This document shows positions 43,221 to 50,377 of a stretch of DNA of 64,000 nucleotides, one piece after another; the stretch's first letter is position 1, and every line of letters begins with the position of its first letter. The DNA lies in assembly GCF_000416985.1 (NCBI RefSeq), contig NZ_ATDL01000021.1:62001-126000 (forward strand), written 5' to 3'. The notes below the pieces were generated by a model. The model ran no database searches. It saw only the letters and a list, made by a program, of their open reading frames with translations, and had not been told where the DNA came from. Origin of the DNA: Sphingobacterium paucimobilis HER1398. GTDB lineage: Bacteria > Bacteroidota > Bacteroidia > Sphingobacteriales > Sphingobacteriaceae. Both the position numbers and the translations under genes were made by a program.

Positions 43221-43574
43221 ATGGCACAGCATCTGGTATCCGGACAACATGGTGAGGAACTGGCGGTCAGTTATATCTGCAAGCAGGGGTATAGCGTATT
43301 GCACCGAAATTGGCGATATAAGTACTGGGAGGTAGATATTGTAGCGATGGATGCGGATACATTGGTGTTTATCGAAGTGAAGAGCCGAACAAATACTTCT
43401 TTTGGTGAACCAGCAGAATTTGTCGACTGGAAAAAGAAGCGAAATTTGGTTAAACTTGCCGAGGCCTACTTAAAGATAATGAGCTTTGAGGGAGAAATAC
43501 GTTTTGATATTGTCGCAGTCTATCTGGAGACACAGCAGGTAGAGCTGATTAAAGATGCCTTTTGGAGCAGTTGA
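43221..43574 (+). CDS. yraN: YraN/UPF0102 endonuclease-like protein
   Basis: The 117-residue protein matches the YraN family along its length: GQHGEELAVSYICKQGYSVLHRNWRYKYWEVDIVAMDADTLVFIEVKSRT, then WKKKRNLVKLAEAYLK. The E-x(15)-D-x(12)-EVK spacing is the PD-(D/E)XK nuclease core, with Glu12, Asp34 and the EVK Glu/Lys as likely metal ligands. Function is not settled; the family is thought to process DNA or RNA. It is 70 bases after dnaG and may share its transcript. Confidence 0.93.
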   Translation: MAQHLVSGQHGEELAVSYICKQGYSVLHRNWRYKYWEVDIVAMDADTLVFIEVKSRTNTSFGEPAEFVDWKKKRNLVKLAEAYLKIMSFEGEIRFDIVAVYLETQQVELIKDAFWSS

Positions 43575-43658
43575 TATAGGTTAAAAGCAGAGAAAAAATA
43601 GGTTGTTCCATCCCGACTGGTCGGGGCAAGTTAATGACCGTTAAAGGATAATACACAT

Positions 43659-44696
43659 ATGAAAAATAAATCAATACTAGGATTAGTGGTCACGGCGGCA
43701 CTTATGGTAGTGGGCTGTAAAACACAAAAGGGAAAGTTGGAATTTGTTCATCCTGATTCAGGGAAAAGAATTGCCTATGGCGAGGAAGTCAAGTTGACGC
43801 TCAATTTTCCGAATGCGGTGGTTGATTCAGTTGTGTATTCTATTGACGGGAATGTTTTAGAGACAAAGCGTGATACGGGTTCGGTGGTATTTGATACCAA
43901 AAAATACGGATTAGGAGATCGATCATTGTCCGCTAAAGTGTATGCCGAAGGAAAAGAAGATATCGCATATAGCAATGTCATGGTGTTGCCACCGAATGCA
44001 AAGAATTACGGGTTTGAGGTGGTGAATACCTTCCCTCATGACGATCAGTCATTTACCCAGGGGCTTCAATTTCAGGACGGTGTCATGTATGAATCATCGG
44101 GTAGGTATGAGAAGTCGCAATTGCGAAAGGTGGATCTGCAGACAGGTAAGGTGTTGCAATCTATAGCGTTGGAGGATAAATATTTTGCGGAAGGGATGAC
44201 GATTGTCGATGATAAGATTGTGCTGTTGACCTGGTTGGAGCATGTGGCTCTCATATATGATAAGCACAATCTGAAGCAGACGGGGGCTTTCAATTATGGA
44301 AGCAGTAAAGAAGGATGGGGATTGACCTACGATGGTGAAAAAATGATTAAGTCTGATGGAACCAACCGTCTTTACTTCCTGAATGCAAAGACCGGAGCAG
44401 AAGAGTCATCTATTGCAGTATACGATGAAAATGGTGCTGTTGACAACCTGAATGAACTGGAGTATATCGATGGTAAAGTGTATGCCAATGTATATCAGCA
44501 AGAGATTATTGTGATCATAAATCCAGTGAGTGGAGCGGTTGAGGGCCGTATCAATCTGGTGGGTATGTACAACGAGAATAGAAAGCCTGTTGACAACGAA
44601 TTGAATGGTATTGCCTACGACCATAAAGCCAAACGGTTATTTGTGACCGGAAAACTATGGAGTAGTCTGTTTGAAATTAAATTGGTCGAGCGTTAG
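43659..44696 (+). CDS. Glutaminyl-peptide cyclotransferase (plant/bacterial beta-propeller type), lipoprotein
   Basis: The 345-residue protein has lipobox VVGC (Cys20). After ~95 residues of an Ig-like domain (RIAYGEEVKLTLNFPNAVVDSVVYSIDG), the C-terminal ~240 residues form the five-bladed glutaminyl cyclase fold: VVNTFPHDDQSFTQGLQFQDGVMYESSGRYEKSQLRKVDLQTGKVLQSI, YFAEGMTIVDDKIVLLTW, GWGLTYDGEKMIKSDGTNRL, LNELEYIDGKVYANVYQ and LNGIAYDHKAKRLFVTGKLWSSLFEI. It converts N-terminal glutamine into pyroglutamate and in Bacteroidota is important for maturing exported proteins whose Sec signal ends just before Gln. The extra N-terminal Ig-like domain is common in this phylum. Periplasmic side of the membrane. 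Confidence 0.9.
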   Translation: MKNKSILGLVVTAALMVVGCKTQKGKLEFVHPDSGKRIAYGEEVKLTLNFPNAVVDSVVYSIDGNVLETKRDTGSVVFDTKKYGLGDRSLSAKVYAEGKEDIAYSNVMVLPPNAKNYGFEVVNTFPHDDQSFTQGLQFQDGVMYESSGRYEKSQLRKVDLQTGKVLQSIALEDKYFAEGMTIVDDKIVLLTWLEHVALIYDKHNLKQTGAFNYGSSKEGWGLTYDGEKMIKSDGTNRLYFLNAKTGAEESSIAVYDENGAVDNLNELEYIDGKVYANVYQQEIIVIINPVSGAVEGRINLVGMYNENRKPVDNELNGIAYDHKAKRLFVTGKLWSSLFEIKLVER

Positions 44697-44709
44697 CCCG
44701 ACCTTTTTT
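44684..44709 (+). terminator. Terminator at the end of the glutaminyl cyclotransferase gene
   Basis: GGTCGAGC / GCCCGACC stem (one mismatch), loop GTTA, then six T. The stem includes the last codons and stop of the gene. Confidence 0.75.
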
Positions 44710-44712
44710 CGT

Positions 44713-45432
44713 TTAAGGGATTAGTGTGTTTTTTGGTATAGAAAAAGGGATTTTTTCATTCAGTTCCACCTGTTCGGATTCCTCCTGTTCTACTAAGCGA
44801 TCTGGGTAGAGAATTCCGTAGAGATGATCCACTTCATGTTGGAATATCACCGCAGTGAACCCTTCAATATTCTCTTCTACGATTTGTCCCTTTTTATCTT
44901 GATAGGTAATGCGGATAGCGTAGCTCCGCAGTACATTTTCTTTGCGGTCAGGAATAGAAAGACAGCCTTCTGTACCCTGACGTGTGAGTTTTGATTTCCA
45001 CGTGATTTTGGGATTGATATAGAACTCGAAAGGTTCTCCTTCTTTGTCAAAGCGCTGTACCCATATCAGATTCCTGTTGATTCCTACTTGAGGGGCTGCA
45101 ATGCCTACGCCCGGATGGCTGGGGTTTTGCACGGTCTTTAGCATCCGCTCTTCAAGAACAGGGAGCAGTGGATCCGCATAGTCTATATCTATAGAGGTTT
45201 TTTTTAAAACCTTGAGCTCTTTTTTGTCTGTGATTAGATAGACAGGTAGTTCGCTGCCACTTTGTCCACGGAGGATGATGTCTTTTTCGACTTTGTTAAA
45301 GCCACTTGTTTTAGATTTTCCCATTTGATTGTTTTCCATTGTAGATGCTACAGGCACTTGCGAAAAAGAAGGCGCTGCGGACGTCGTCAGTGCGAGGCAC
45401 CAGAGTATTGTATGTATGGTTTTTGCCGTCAT
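44713..45432 (-). CDS. def: Peptide deformylase with an apparent signal peptide
   Basis: The 239-residue protein contains all three deformylase motifs: GVGIAAPQVG (108-117), EGCLS (155-159, metal-binding Cys) and QHEVDHL (198-204, HExxH). It would remove formyl groups from nascent methionine or from formylated peptides. Unlike cytoplasmic Def (about 190 residues) it has an extra N-terminal ~45 residues: MTAKTIHTILWCLALTTSAAPSFSQVPVAS looks like a Sec signal peptide (hydrophobic core ~9-22, cleavage after SFS). The C-terminal tail after the third motif is also longer. This suggests export to the periplasm. A separate cytoplasmic Def elsewhere is assumed. It is divergent from ruvX and convergent with the cyclotransferase. 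Confidence 0.88.
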   Translation of the reverse strand: MTAKTIHTILWCLALTTSAAPSFSQVPVASTMENNQMGKSKTSGFNKVEKDIILRGQSGSELPVYLITDKKELKVLKKTSIDIDYADPLLPVLEERMLKTVQNPSHPGVGIAAPQVGINRNLIWVQRFDKEGEPFEFYINPKITWKSKLTRQGTEGCLSIPDRKENVLRSYAIRITYQDKKGQIVEENIEGFTAVIFQHEVDHLYGILYPDRLVEQEESEQVELNEKIPFSIPKNTLIP

Positions 45433-45615
45433 CTTAAAATAAAACGAAACTAAATCTACACTTTTTTTCTGAAAGTAGCTTTTTCTGAAAAAGTCTTTTT
45501 GTAGATGTACAATTCATACGCATGAGTGGACTGGTCGCTCTTTGAATGCTAAACTATAGGGTATATTTTTTCAGTAACCTCAAAAAGGAATTGTACCTTT
45601 ACCGAAAAAAAGACG

Positions 45616-46029
45616 ATGCGGTTGATGGCTTTTGATTATGGAACCAAGCGGATTGGAATTGCCGTTTCAGACCCGTTGCAGATTATCGCAACGGCCTTGG
45701 ATACGGTACACCCCGAAAAGGTGTGGGACTTTTTAGGAAGCTACCTTGCAACCGAGCAGGTAGAGACTTTTGTGGTGGGGCAGCCCTTACAGACAGACGG
45801 TACGGCATCTGAGTCCGCACAACATGTCGTGGGCTTCATAAGACGATTGAAACGAACCTACCCCACGATACCTATTGTCGAGGTGGATGAACGGTTTACG
45901 TCAAAGATGGCTTCCGCAGCTATTGCACAAAGCGGAATGAAAAAAAACAAGAAAAGGGATAAGGGATTGATAGATACGATATCTGCCACGCTTATTCTAC
46001 AGACTTATATGGACACTCAAAAATACTAG
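45616..46029 (+). CDS. ruvX: Putative Holliday-junction resolvase RuvX/YqgF
   Basis: The 137-residue protein has the RNase H-like fold of YqgF: FDYGTKRIGIAVSDPL (metal-binding first Asp), VVGQPLQTDG, VDERFTSK and GLIDTISATLIL with the last Asp. It is thought to resolve Holliday junctions or take part in pre-16S rRNA 5' end processing, and the pairing with ybeY downstream supports an RNA-processing role. The stop is one base before the ybeY ATG, so the genes form an operon. A short promoter-like TACCTTTA (45594-45601) precedes it. Confidence 0.93.
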   Translation: MRLMAFDYGTKRIGIAVSDPLQIIATALDTVHPEKVWDFLGSYLATEQVETFVVGQPLQTDGTASESAQHVVGFIRRLKRTYPTIPIVEVDERFTSKMASAAIAQSGMKKNKKRDKGLIDTISATLILQTYMDTQKY

Positions 46030-46030
46030 T

Positions 46031-46465
46031 ATGGCAATAAAGGATATTTCTTTTTTCTCAGAAGATATAGATTACACATTAAAAGAAAAAGCGAAAGTAC
46101 GTGAATGGATTAACGCAGCGGTCCTGGGTGAGGGATTCAAAAGAGTGGGTGAACTCAATTTTATTTTTTGTTCTGATGAATACTTGCTGGATATCAATAA
46201 GGAATATCTGAATCACGATACATACACGGATATCGTAACCTTCGATTCGTCAGAAGACGAGGACGTAATAGCGGGAGATATTTTCATATCGATAGACCGG
46301 ATTCGGGAGAATGCTGCAAAGTTTAATGTTTCTGAACGGGATGAATTGCATAGGGTCATTATTCATGGGGTAATGCATCTGTGTGGTTACCTGGATAAGA
46401 AGAAAGAAGAGAAGGAAGGTATGACAGCCAAGGAAAACGAATACCTGCTCAAACGGGCCTTTTAA
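46031..46465 (+). CDS. ybeY: YbeY rRNA endoribonuclease-like protein
   Basis: The 144-residue protein has the YbeY layout: LNFIFCSDEYLLDINKEYLNHDTYTDIVTFD, GDIFISIDRIRENA and the metal motif HRVIIHGVMHLCGYLDKKKEEKEGM. YbeY is a metal-dependent RNase needed for 16S rRNA 3' processing and ribosome quality control. In Escherichia coli the zinc ligands are H-x3-H-x5-H; here the third position is Asp (HGVMHLCGYLD), a variant I recall in other Bacteroidota. It follows ruvX after one base. Confidence 0.92.
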   Translation: MAIKDISFFSEDIDYTLKEKAKVREWINAAVLGEGFKRVGELNFIFCSDEYLLDINKEYLNHDTYTDIVTFDSSEDEDVIAGDIFISIDRIRENAAKFNVSERDELHRVIIHGVMHLCGYLDKKKEEKEGMTAKENEYLLKRAF

Positions 46466-46498
46466 GGAATAAAGACTTCTGTCAATCGTTGAAAAAGA

Positions 46499-46530
46499 AA
46501 CAGCCCGAAGATATATATCTTCGGGCTGTT
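46499..46530. terminator. Perfect-palindrome bidirectional terminator between ybeY and ndk
   Basis: AACAGCCCGAAGATAT with its exact inverse ATATCTTCGGGCTGTT (16 bp arms, no loop), followed by TTAATTTTT and preceded by AAAGAAA; serves both convergent genes. Confidence 0.9.
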
Positions 46531-46549
46531 TTAATTTTTGCTGATTCGA

Positions 46550-46969
46550 TTAGAATCTTTCGAAATGAGAAAAGAAGAAGCTTCCTTCGATAGCTGCATT
46601 TTCGTCAGAATCCGAACCATGGATAGCATTCGCATCGATAGATTTCGCGTATTTATTTCTGATCGTGCCTGCTTCAGCTTTAGAAGGGTCAGTAGCTCCG
46701 ATCAATGTACGGAAATCTTCTACAGCGTTATCTTTCTCTAAAATTGCCGCTACGATAGGACCAGAAGTCATAAAGTCAACCAACTCTCCGTAAAAAGGTC
46801 TTTCTTTGTGAACAGCATAGAATGCGCCAGCAGTCTCTTTTGAAAGTTGAATGTACTTCATTGCAATGATTTTGAAGCCACCTGCAATAATATCATTCAA
46901 AATAGCTCCGATATGTCCATTTGCTACTGCATCTGGCTTAATCATCGTGAATGTTCTGTTTGTTGCCAT
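46550..46969 (-). CDS. ndk: Nucleoside diphosphate kinase
   Basis: The 139-residue enzyme transfers a phosphate between nucleoside tri- and diphosphates through a phosphohistidine. It begins MATNRTFTMIKPDAVANGHIG and contains ANAIHGSDS with catalytic His117, plus the KPDAV phosphate-binding loop and FVALRNL-equivalent region AKSIDANAIHGSDS at its end. Length is typical of the family. It is transcribed alone and convergent with ybeY; the promoter upstream on the minus strand is unusually well conserved with those of pfkA and fcl. Confidence 0.97.
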   Translation of the reverse strand: MATNRTFTMIKPDAVANGHIGAILNDIIAGGFKIIAMKYIQLSKETAGAFYAVHKERPFYGELVDFMTSGPIVAAILEKDNAVEDFRTLIGATDPSKAEAGTIRNKYAKSIDANAIHGSDSDENAAIEGSFFFSHFERF

Positions 46970-46986
46970 TGTAATTATAAATTTTT

Positions 46987-47022
46987 TGCAAACCTACATA
47001 AATTCACCATTATACGCAATAT
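46987..47022 (-). promoter_or_regulatory. ndk promoter (TAGGTTTG core)
   Basis: On the minus strand ATTG at the -33 position, 20 bases, then TAGGTTTG (46996-46989), exact TAnnTTTG; ~20 bases before the ndk ATG. The block AATTTATGTAGGTTTGCA is shared with the fcl promoter and nearly with pfkA. Confidence 0.8.
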
Positions 47023-47030
47023 TTGATGTT

Positions 47031-47061
47031 AGTAATCAGTAGTCAGTGATCAGCAGTCAGT
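47031..47061 (+). repeat. Heptanucleotide tandem repeat, about 4.4 units
   Basis: Units AGTAATC, AGTAGTC, AGTGATC, AGCAGTC plus AGT. Intergenic between ndk and ispH, outside any gene. It has the same 7-base period as the repeat at 12663 but a different sequence. Confidence 0.85.
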
Positions 47062-47108
47062 TTGTCTCCATACGTACTACGCTATACGCATATCTCAATT
47101 CTAATACT

Positions 47109-47116
47109 TAACTTTG
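47109..47116 (+). promoter_or_regulatory. Probable -7 element for ispH
   Basis: TAACTTTG is an exact TAnnTTTG, only four bases before the ispH ATG at 47121; implies a very short or leaderless mRNA. No -33 TTTG box at the usual distance. Confidence 0.45.
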
Positions 47117-47120
47117 TACT

Positions 47121-47969
47121 ATGTCAAAAAATCTGCAGGTGACCATCGATAAAGATTCCGGTTTTTGCTTCGGAGTCGTTTATGCCATTGATATGGCCGA
47201 AGAGATTCTAGAAGAAGAAGGATACCTTTACTGCCTAGGCGACATTGTCCACAATGACGAAGAAGTAGCACGGCTGAAAGCAAAGGGACTCCGTATTATC
47301 AATCACGAAGCGCTTCCTGATTTGCAGAACGAAAAAGTATTAATTCGGGCACATGGTGAAGCCCCCGAAACCTATCGTATTGCCTTGGAAAATAACATTA
47401 CGCTGATTGATGCTTCTTGTCCGGTAGTACTCAAGTTACAGAATAGGATCAAAACCTCTTATGATGACTCGGAGAAAATTCTGATTTTTGGTAAACATGG
47501 CCATGCGGAAGTAATTGGACTTCAAGGGCAGACTAACAACGAGGCACTTGTTTTTCAAGACATCGATGAGCTTGATAATATCGAGCTGCCATCATCCTTT
47601 ACGCTTTATAGTCAGACGACCAAGAGCGTCGATAAATTCTATGAAATCAAGAAGGAGCTTATCGATAGAGGTTATGAAGTCAAAGCCAATGATACGATAT
47701 GTAGGCAGGTGTCTAATCGCTATGAAGATCTGGGCGATTTTGCCAAACAGTATGATCGTGTCGTGTTTGTGTCCGGCAAGAAATCCTCGAATGGGAAAGT
47801 CTTATATGATGTATGTAAGGCAGCCAATCCAAATTCTTATTTTATTTCAGAAGTAGAAGAGCTCGACCTTGAGTTGTTTAATGATGGAGAAGCTATAGGT
47901 ATCTGTGGTGCGACTTCTACCCCGATGTGGTTAATGAAAGAGATAAAGGCCGCGCTCGAAAACCTATAG
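47121..47969 (+). CDS. ispH: 4-hydroxy-3-methylbut-2-enyl diphosphate reductase
   Basis: The 282-residue [4Fe-4S] enzyme performs the last step of the methylerythritol phosphate pathway, giving IPP and DMAPP. Visible family features are the three cluster cysteines in GFCFGV (C16), DASCPVV and NDTICRQ, the motif FGKHGHAEVIGLQGQT with the active-site His, SGKKSSNGK and the ending GICGATSTPMWLMKEI. It is the short cytoplasmic form without a transmembrane extension. Single gene, followed by a GC hairpin and then hemH. Confidence 0.97.
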   Translation: MSKNLQVTIDKDSGFCFGVVYAIDMAEEILEEEGYLYCLGDIVHNDEEVARLKAKGLRIINHEALPDLQNEKVLIRAHGEAPETYRIALENNITLIDASCPVVLKLQNRIKTSYDDSEKILIFGKHGHAEVIGLQGQTNNEALVFQDIDELDNIELPSSFTLYSQTTKSVDKFYEIKKELIDRGYEVKANDTICRQVSNRYEDLGDFAKQYDRVVFVSGKKSSNGKVLYDVCKAANPNSYFISEVEELDLELFNDGEAIGICGATSTPMWLMKEIKAALENL

Positions 47970-47994
47970 TAGGTCATGTTATTTTCATATTAAG

Positions 47995-48008
47995 CCCGCC
48001 TTCGCGGG
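47995..48008 (+). terminator. Short GC-rich hairpin and T-run after ispH
   Basis: CCCGC / GCGGG with loop CTTC, followed a few bases later by TATTTTTTTG. Acts as a terminator for ispH. Confidence 0.6.
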
Positions 48009-48026
48009 AGAATCTATTTTTTTGTA

Positions 48027-48034
48027 TAATTTTG
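48027..48034 (+). promoter_or_regulatory. Probable -7 element for hemH
   Basis: TAATTTTG, an exact TAnnTTTG, ends five bases before the ATG at 48040; consistent with a leaderless transcript. No clear -33 box. Confidence 0.45.
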
Positions 48035-48039
48035 TCTTA

Positions 48040-49068
48040 ATGAACAAAAAGGCTAAAAAAGGTGTTTTGTTGGTGCAATTAGGTACACCCGACGCACCTG
48101 CTACCTCTGACGTGAGAAGATACCTTACAGAGTTTCTGATGGATGGACGTGTGATGGATATTCCATATATGGGGCGTACATTATTAGTAAAAGGTGTTAT
48201 TGTGCCTAGAAGGGCACAAAATTCGGCAACAACCTATAAAACGATATGGGATGAGAATACCGGGTCGCCTTTGATGTACTATAGTCTATTACAACGGGAT
48301 ATGCTTCAGGAGCAATTGGGTGAGGAGTATCATGTCGAGCTGGCTATGCGCTATCAGAATCCATCGATAGAGTCTGCGCTCCGTAAAATGGAGGGGATGT
48401 TTCTTGAATCTATAAAAGTAGTTCCTTTGTTTCCGCAATATGCCTCTGCCACGACAGGCTCAGTGATCGAAAAGGTCATGGAGATTATGCGCAAGTGGCA
48501 GTATTTTCCCAATGTTTCATTTGTGAATAGCTATTGCCAAGATGAGGATATGGTGGCTGTGTTTGCAGAAAATGGAAAAAAACACAATATAGACGAGTTT
48601 GACCATATTTTGTTTAGTTATCATGGACTTCCGGTACGTCAATTGGGTAAGGTAGATCCTACGGGACAATTGCACTGTCCTGACAGCGGATGTGAAACCT
48701 GTAAAGTAGAGTTGAATTCATTCTGCTATCTTTCGCAATGTTATGCAACGACTAGAGCGATTACCTCAAAATTAGGTCTGGCTGCAGATCGATTTACCGT
48801 GTGTTTTCAATCTAGATTAGGGAAGACGCCCTGGATACAGCCTTATACGTCGGATGTACTGCACGATTTAGCTCAGAAAGGTGTTAAGAAACTATTGGTA
48901 TTCAGCCCTGCTTTTGTAGCTGATTGTATAGAGACATTAGATGAGATACAAGTGGAGTATGCTGATGAGTTTAAGGCACTCGGAGGAGAAGAAGTGGTCA
49001 TGGTGGAAAGCTTAAATGGTAATCCCAAATGGATCAACACCCTCAAAAGACTCGTACTCTCAAATTGA
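48040..49068 (+). CDS. hemH: Ferrochelatase
   Basis: ATG 48040 (MNKKAKKGVLLVQLGTPDAP) is preferred over an in-frame TTG at 48022 because it is the ATG right after a -7 element. The 342-residue enzyme inserts iron into protoporphyrin IX. Features are VLLVQLGTPDAPATSDVRRYLTEFLMD, FPQYASATTGSVIEK, FSYHGLPVRQLGKV with the catalytic His, and FCFQSRLGKTPWIQPYTSDVL. A cysteine-rich insert LHCPDSGCETCKVELNSFC follows the His motif; some ferrochelatases carry a [2Fe-2S] cluster, and a metal site here is possible but not proven. Downstream is a metallophosphoesterase gene only nine bases away. Confidence 0.97.
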   Translation: MNKKAKKGVLLVQLGTPDAPATSDVRRYLTEFLMDGRVMDIPYMGRTLLVKGVIVPRRAQNSATTYKTIWDENTGSPLMYYSLLQRDMLQEQLGEEYHVELAMRYQNPSIESALRKMEGMFLESIKVVPLFPQYASATTGSVIEKVMEIMRKWQYFPNVSFVNSYCQDEDMVAVFAENGKKHNIDEFDHILFSYHGLPVRQLGKVDPTGQLHCPDSGCETCKVELNSFCYLSQCYATTRAITSKLGLAADRFTVCFQSRLGKTPWIQPYTSDVLHDLAQKGVKKLLVFSPAFVADCIETLDEIQVEYADEFKALGGEEVVMVESLNGNPKWINTLKRLVLSN

Positions 49069-49076
49069 TATAAACT

Positions 49077-50333
49077 ATGTTGATTTTCAACGCAATTTTC
49101 TTATTCGTATTAGACTTTTATATATTCTTTGCACTACGTGGGACTAAAATCTCTTTCGTGCGAAAGAAATGGTTTACCATCGCTTGGTGGTTCTACTCCA
49201 TTAGCCTGTTGATCGGTGTATTGGTGGCATTCAAGTTCAATATACCCCTTATGTATCGCTCTATCATTCTGGTTGCTTTTTTTATGACGGCCGTCAGCAA
49301 GTTTATCTATGTAGTGGTGGTTATGATCGATGATGTAAGACGTGGAGGGGTCTGGTTGTCGCGGGTGTTTACGTCTAGAAAAGGGCAGTCTATCGAGCAA
49401 CGTGTGGAGGAGCTGGATAAGCCTCTTCCGGAGAAAACTAAAAACGGGATTACCCGATCTGATTTTCTTTTGAAATCGGGTGTGGTGGTGGCCTCTTTGC
49501 CGATCTTTCCGTTGGCATGGGGTGTCATATCCAGCGCCTATGATTATCGTATTAGAAGGCAGCGATTGGTGCTTCCCAATCTTCCAAAAGCTTTTCATGG
49601 ATTTAAGATAGCACAGATTTCAGATGTACACTCAGGCTCGTTCTATAATCATAAAGCTGTCTTGGGAGGAGTAGAAATGTTGTTGGGAGAAAAGCCAGAC
49701 GCTATATTTTTTACAGGCGATCTGGTGAATAATGTGGCCTCCGAAATGCGCGATTATCAAGATATTTTTTCCAAATTACACGCTGATTTTGGCGTTTTTT
49801 CGACACTGGGTAATCACGATTACGGAGATTATTACTATGGAAAGGAAGACAGCATGGCCAAGCGTAAAAACTTGAAAGACCTGATAGATGTACATAAGGT
49901 GATGGGATGGGATCTGTTGATGGATGAGAATAGGGTAATAAAAGTAGATAATGAAGAGTTGTCTATAGTAGGTGTGCAGAACTGGGGGACAGGGCGCTTT
50001 CCGAAAAAGGGAGACTTGAGCAAGGCGCTCCTAGGTACGGAAGACAAAGCGGTGAAATTATTGTTGTCACATGACCCTTCTCATTGGCGTGCCCAGGTAT
50101 TGCATACGGATGTTGATGTCATGTTCGCTGGGCACACCCACGGTATGCAATTTGGTGTTCGTGGCGAGCATTTTAAATGGAGCCCGGCAAAGTATATTTA
50201 TAAAGAATGGGCTGGATTGTATAAAGAAGGACAAAAACAACTTTATGTTAATACTGGTTATGGTTTTCTAGGTTATCCCGGAAGAGTTGGGATATTGCCA
50301 GAGATCACCATATTTGAATTGGTGACATCATAA
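49077..50333 (+). CDS. Membrane-anchored metallophosphoesterase (YaeI/YkuE-like)
   Basis: The 418-residue protein has three N-terminal membrane helices (~5-22, 35-55, 60-85: FAIFLFVLDFYIFFAL, FYSISLLIGVLVAF, SIILVAFFMTAVSKFIYVVVVM). A linker carries another hydrophobic stretch (FLLKSGVVVASLPIFPLAWG), followed by the catalytic domain with IAQISDVHSGSF, IFFTGDLVNN, LGNHDYGDYYYG, LLLSHDPSHW and FAGHTHGMQFG. These are the five calcineurin motifs of the YaeI/YkuE family, which hydrolyse phosphoesters such as UDP-sugars or lipid head groups at the membrane. Cotranscribed with hemH (nine-base gap). Confidence 0.9.
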   Translation: MLIFNAIFLFVLDFYIFFALRGTKISFVRKKWFTIAWWFYSISLLIGVLVAFKFNIPLMYRSIILVAFFMTAVSKFIYVVVVMIDDVRRGGVWLSRVFTSRKGQSIEQRVEELDKPLPEKTKNGITRSDFLLKSGVVVASLPIFPLAWGVISSAYDYRIRRQRLVLPNLPKAFHGFKIAQISDVHSGSFYNHKAVLGGVEMLLGEKPDAIFFTGDLVNNVASEMRDYQDIFSKLHADFGVFSTLGNHDYGDYYYGKEDSMAKRKNLKDLIDVHKVMGWDLLMDENRVIKVDNEELSIVGVQNWGTGRFPKKGDLSKALLGTEDKAVKLLLSHDPSHWRAQVLHTDVDVMFAGHTHGMQFGVRGEHFKWSPAKYIYKEWAGLYKEGQKQLYVNTGYGFLGYPGRVGILPEITIFELVTS

Positions 50334-50377
50334 AAAACAATTAAGCCTGCGGATATCCGCAGGCTTAATTGTTTTTT
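50332..50377. terminator. 23-bp perfect-palindrome bidirectional terminator
   Basis: Two 23-base arms from AAAAAACAATTAAGCC onward, meeting at GGATATCC without a loop. The palindrome includes both neighbouring stop codons, so each gene ends inside its own terminator. Confidence 0.92.
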
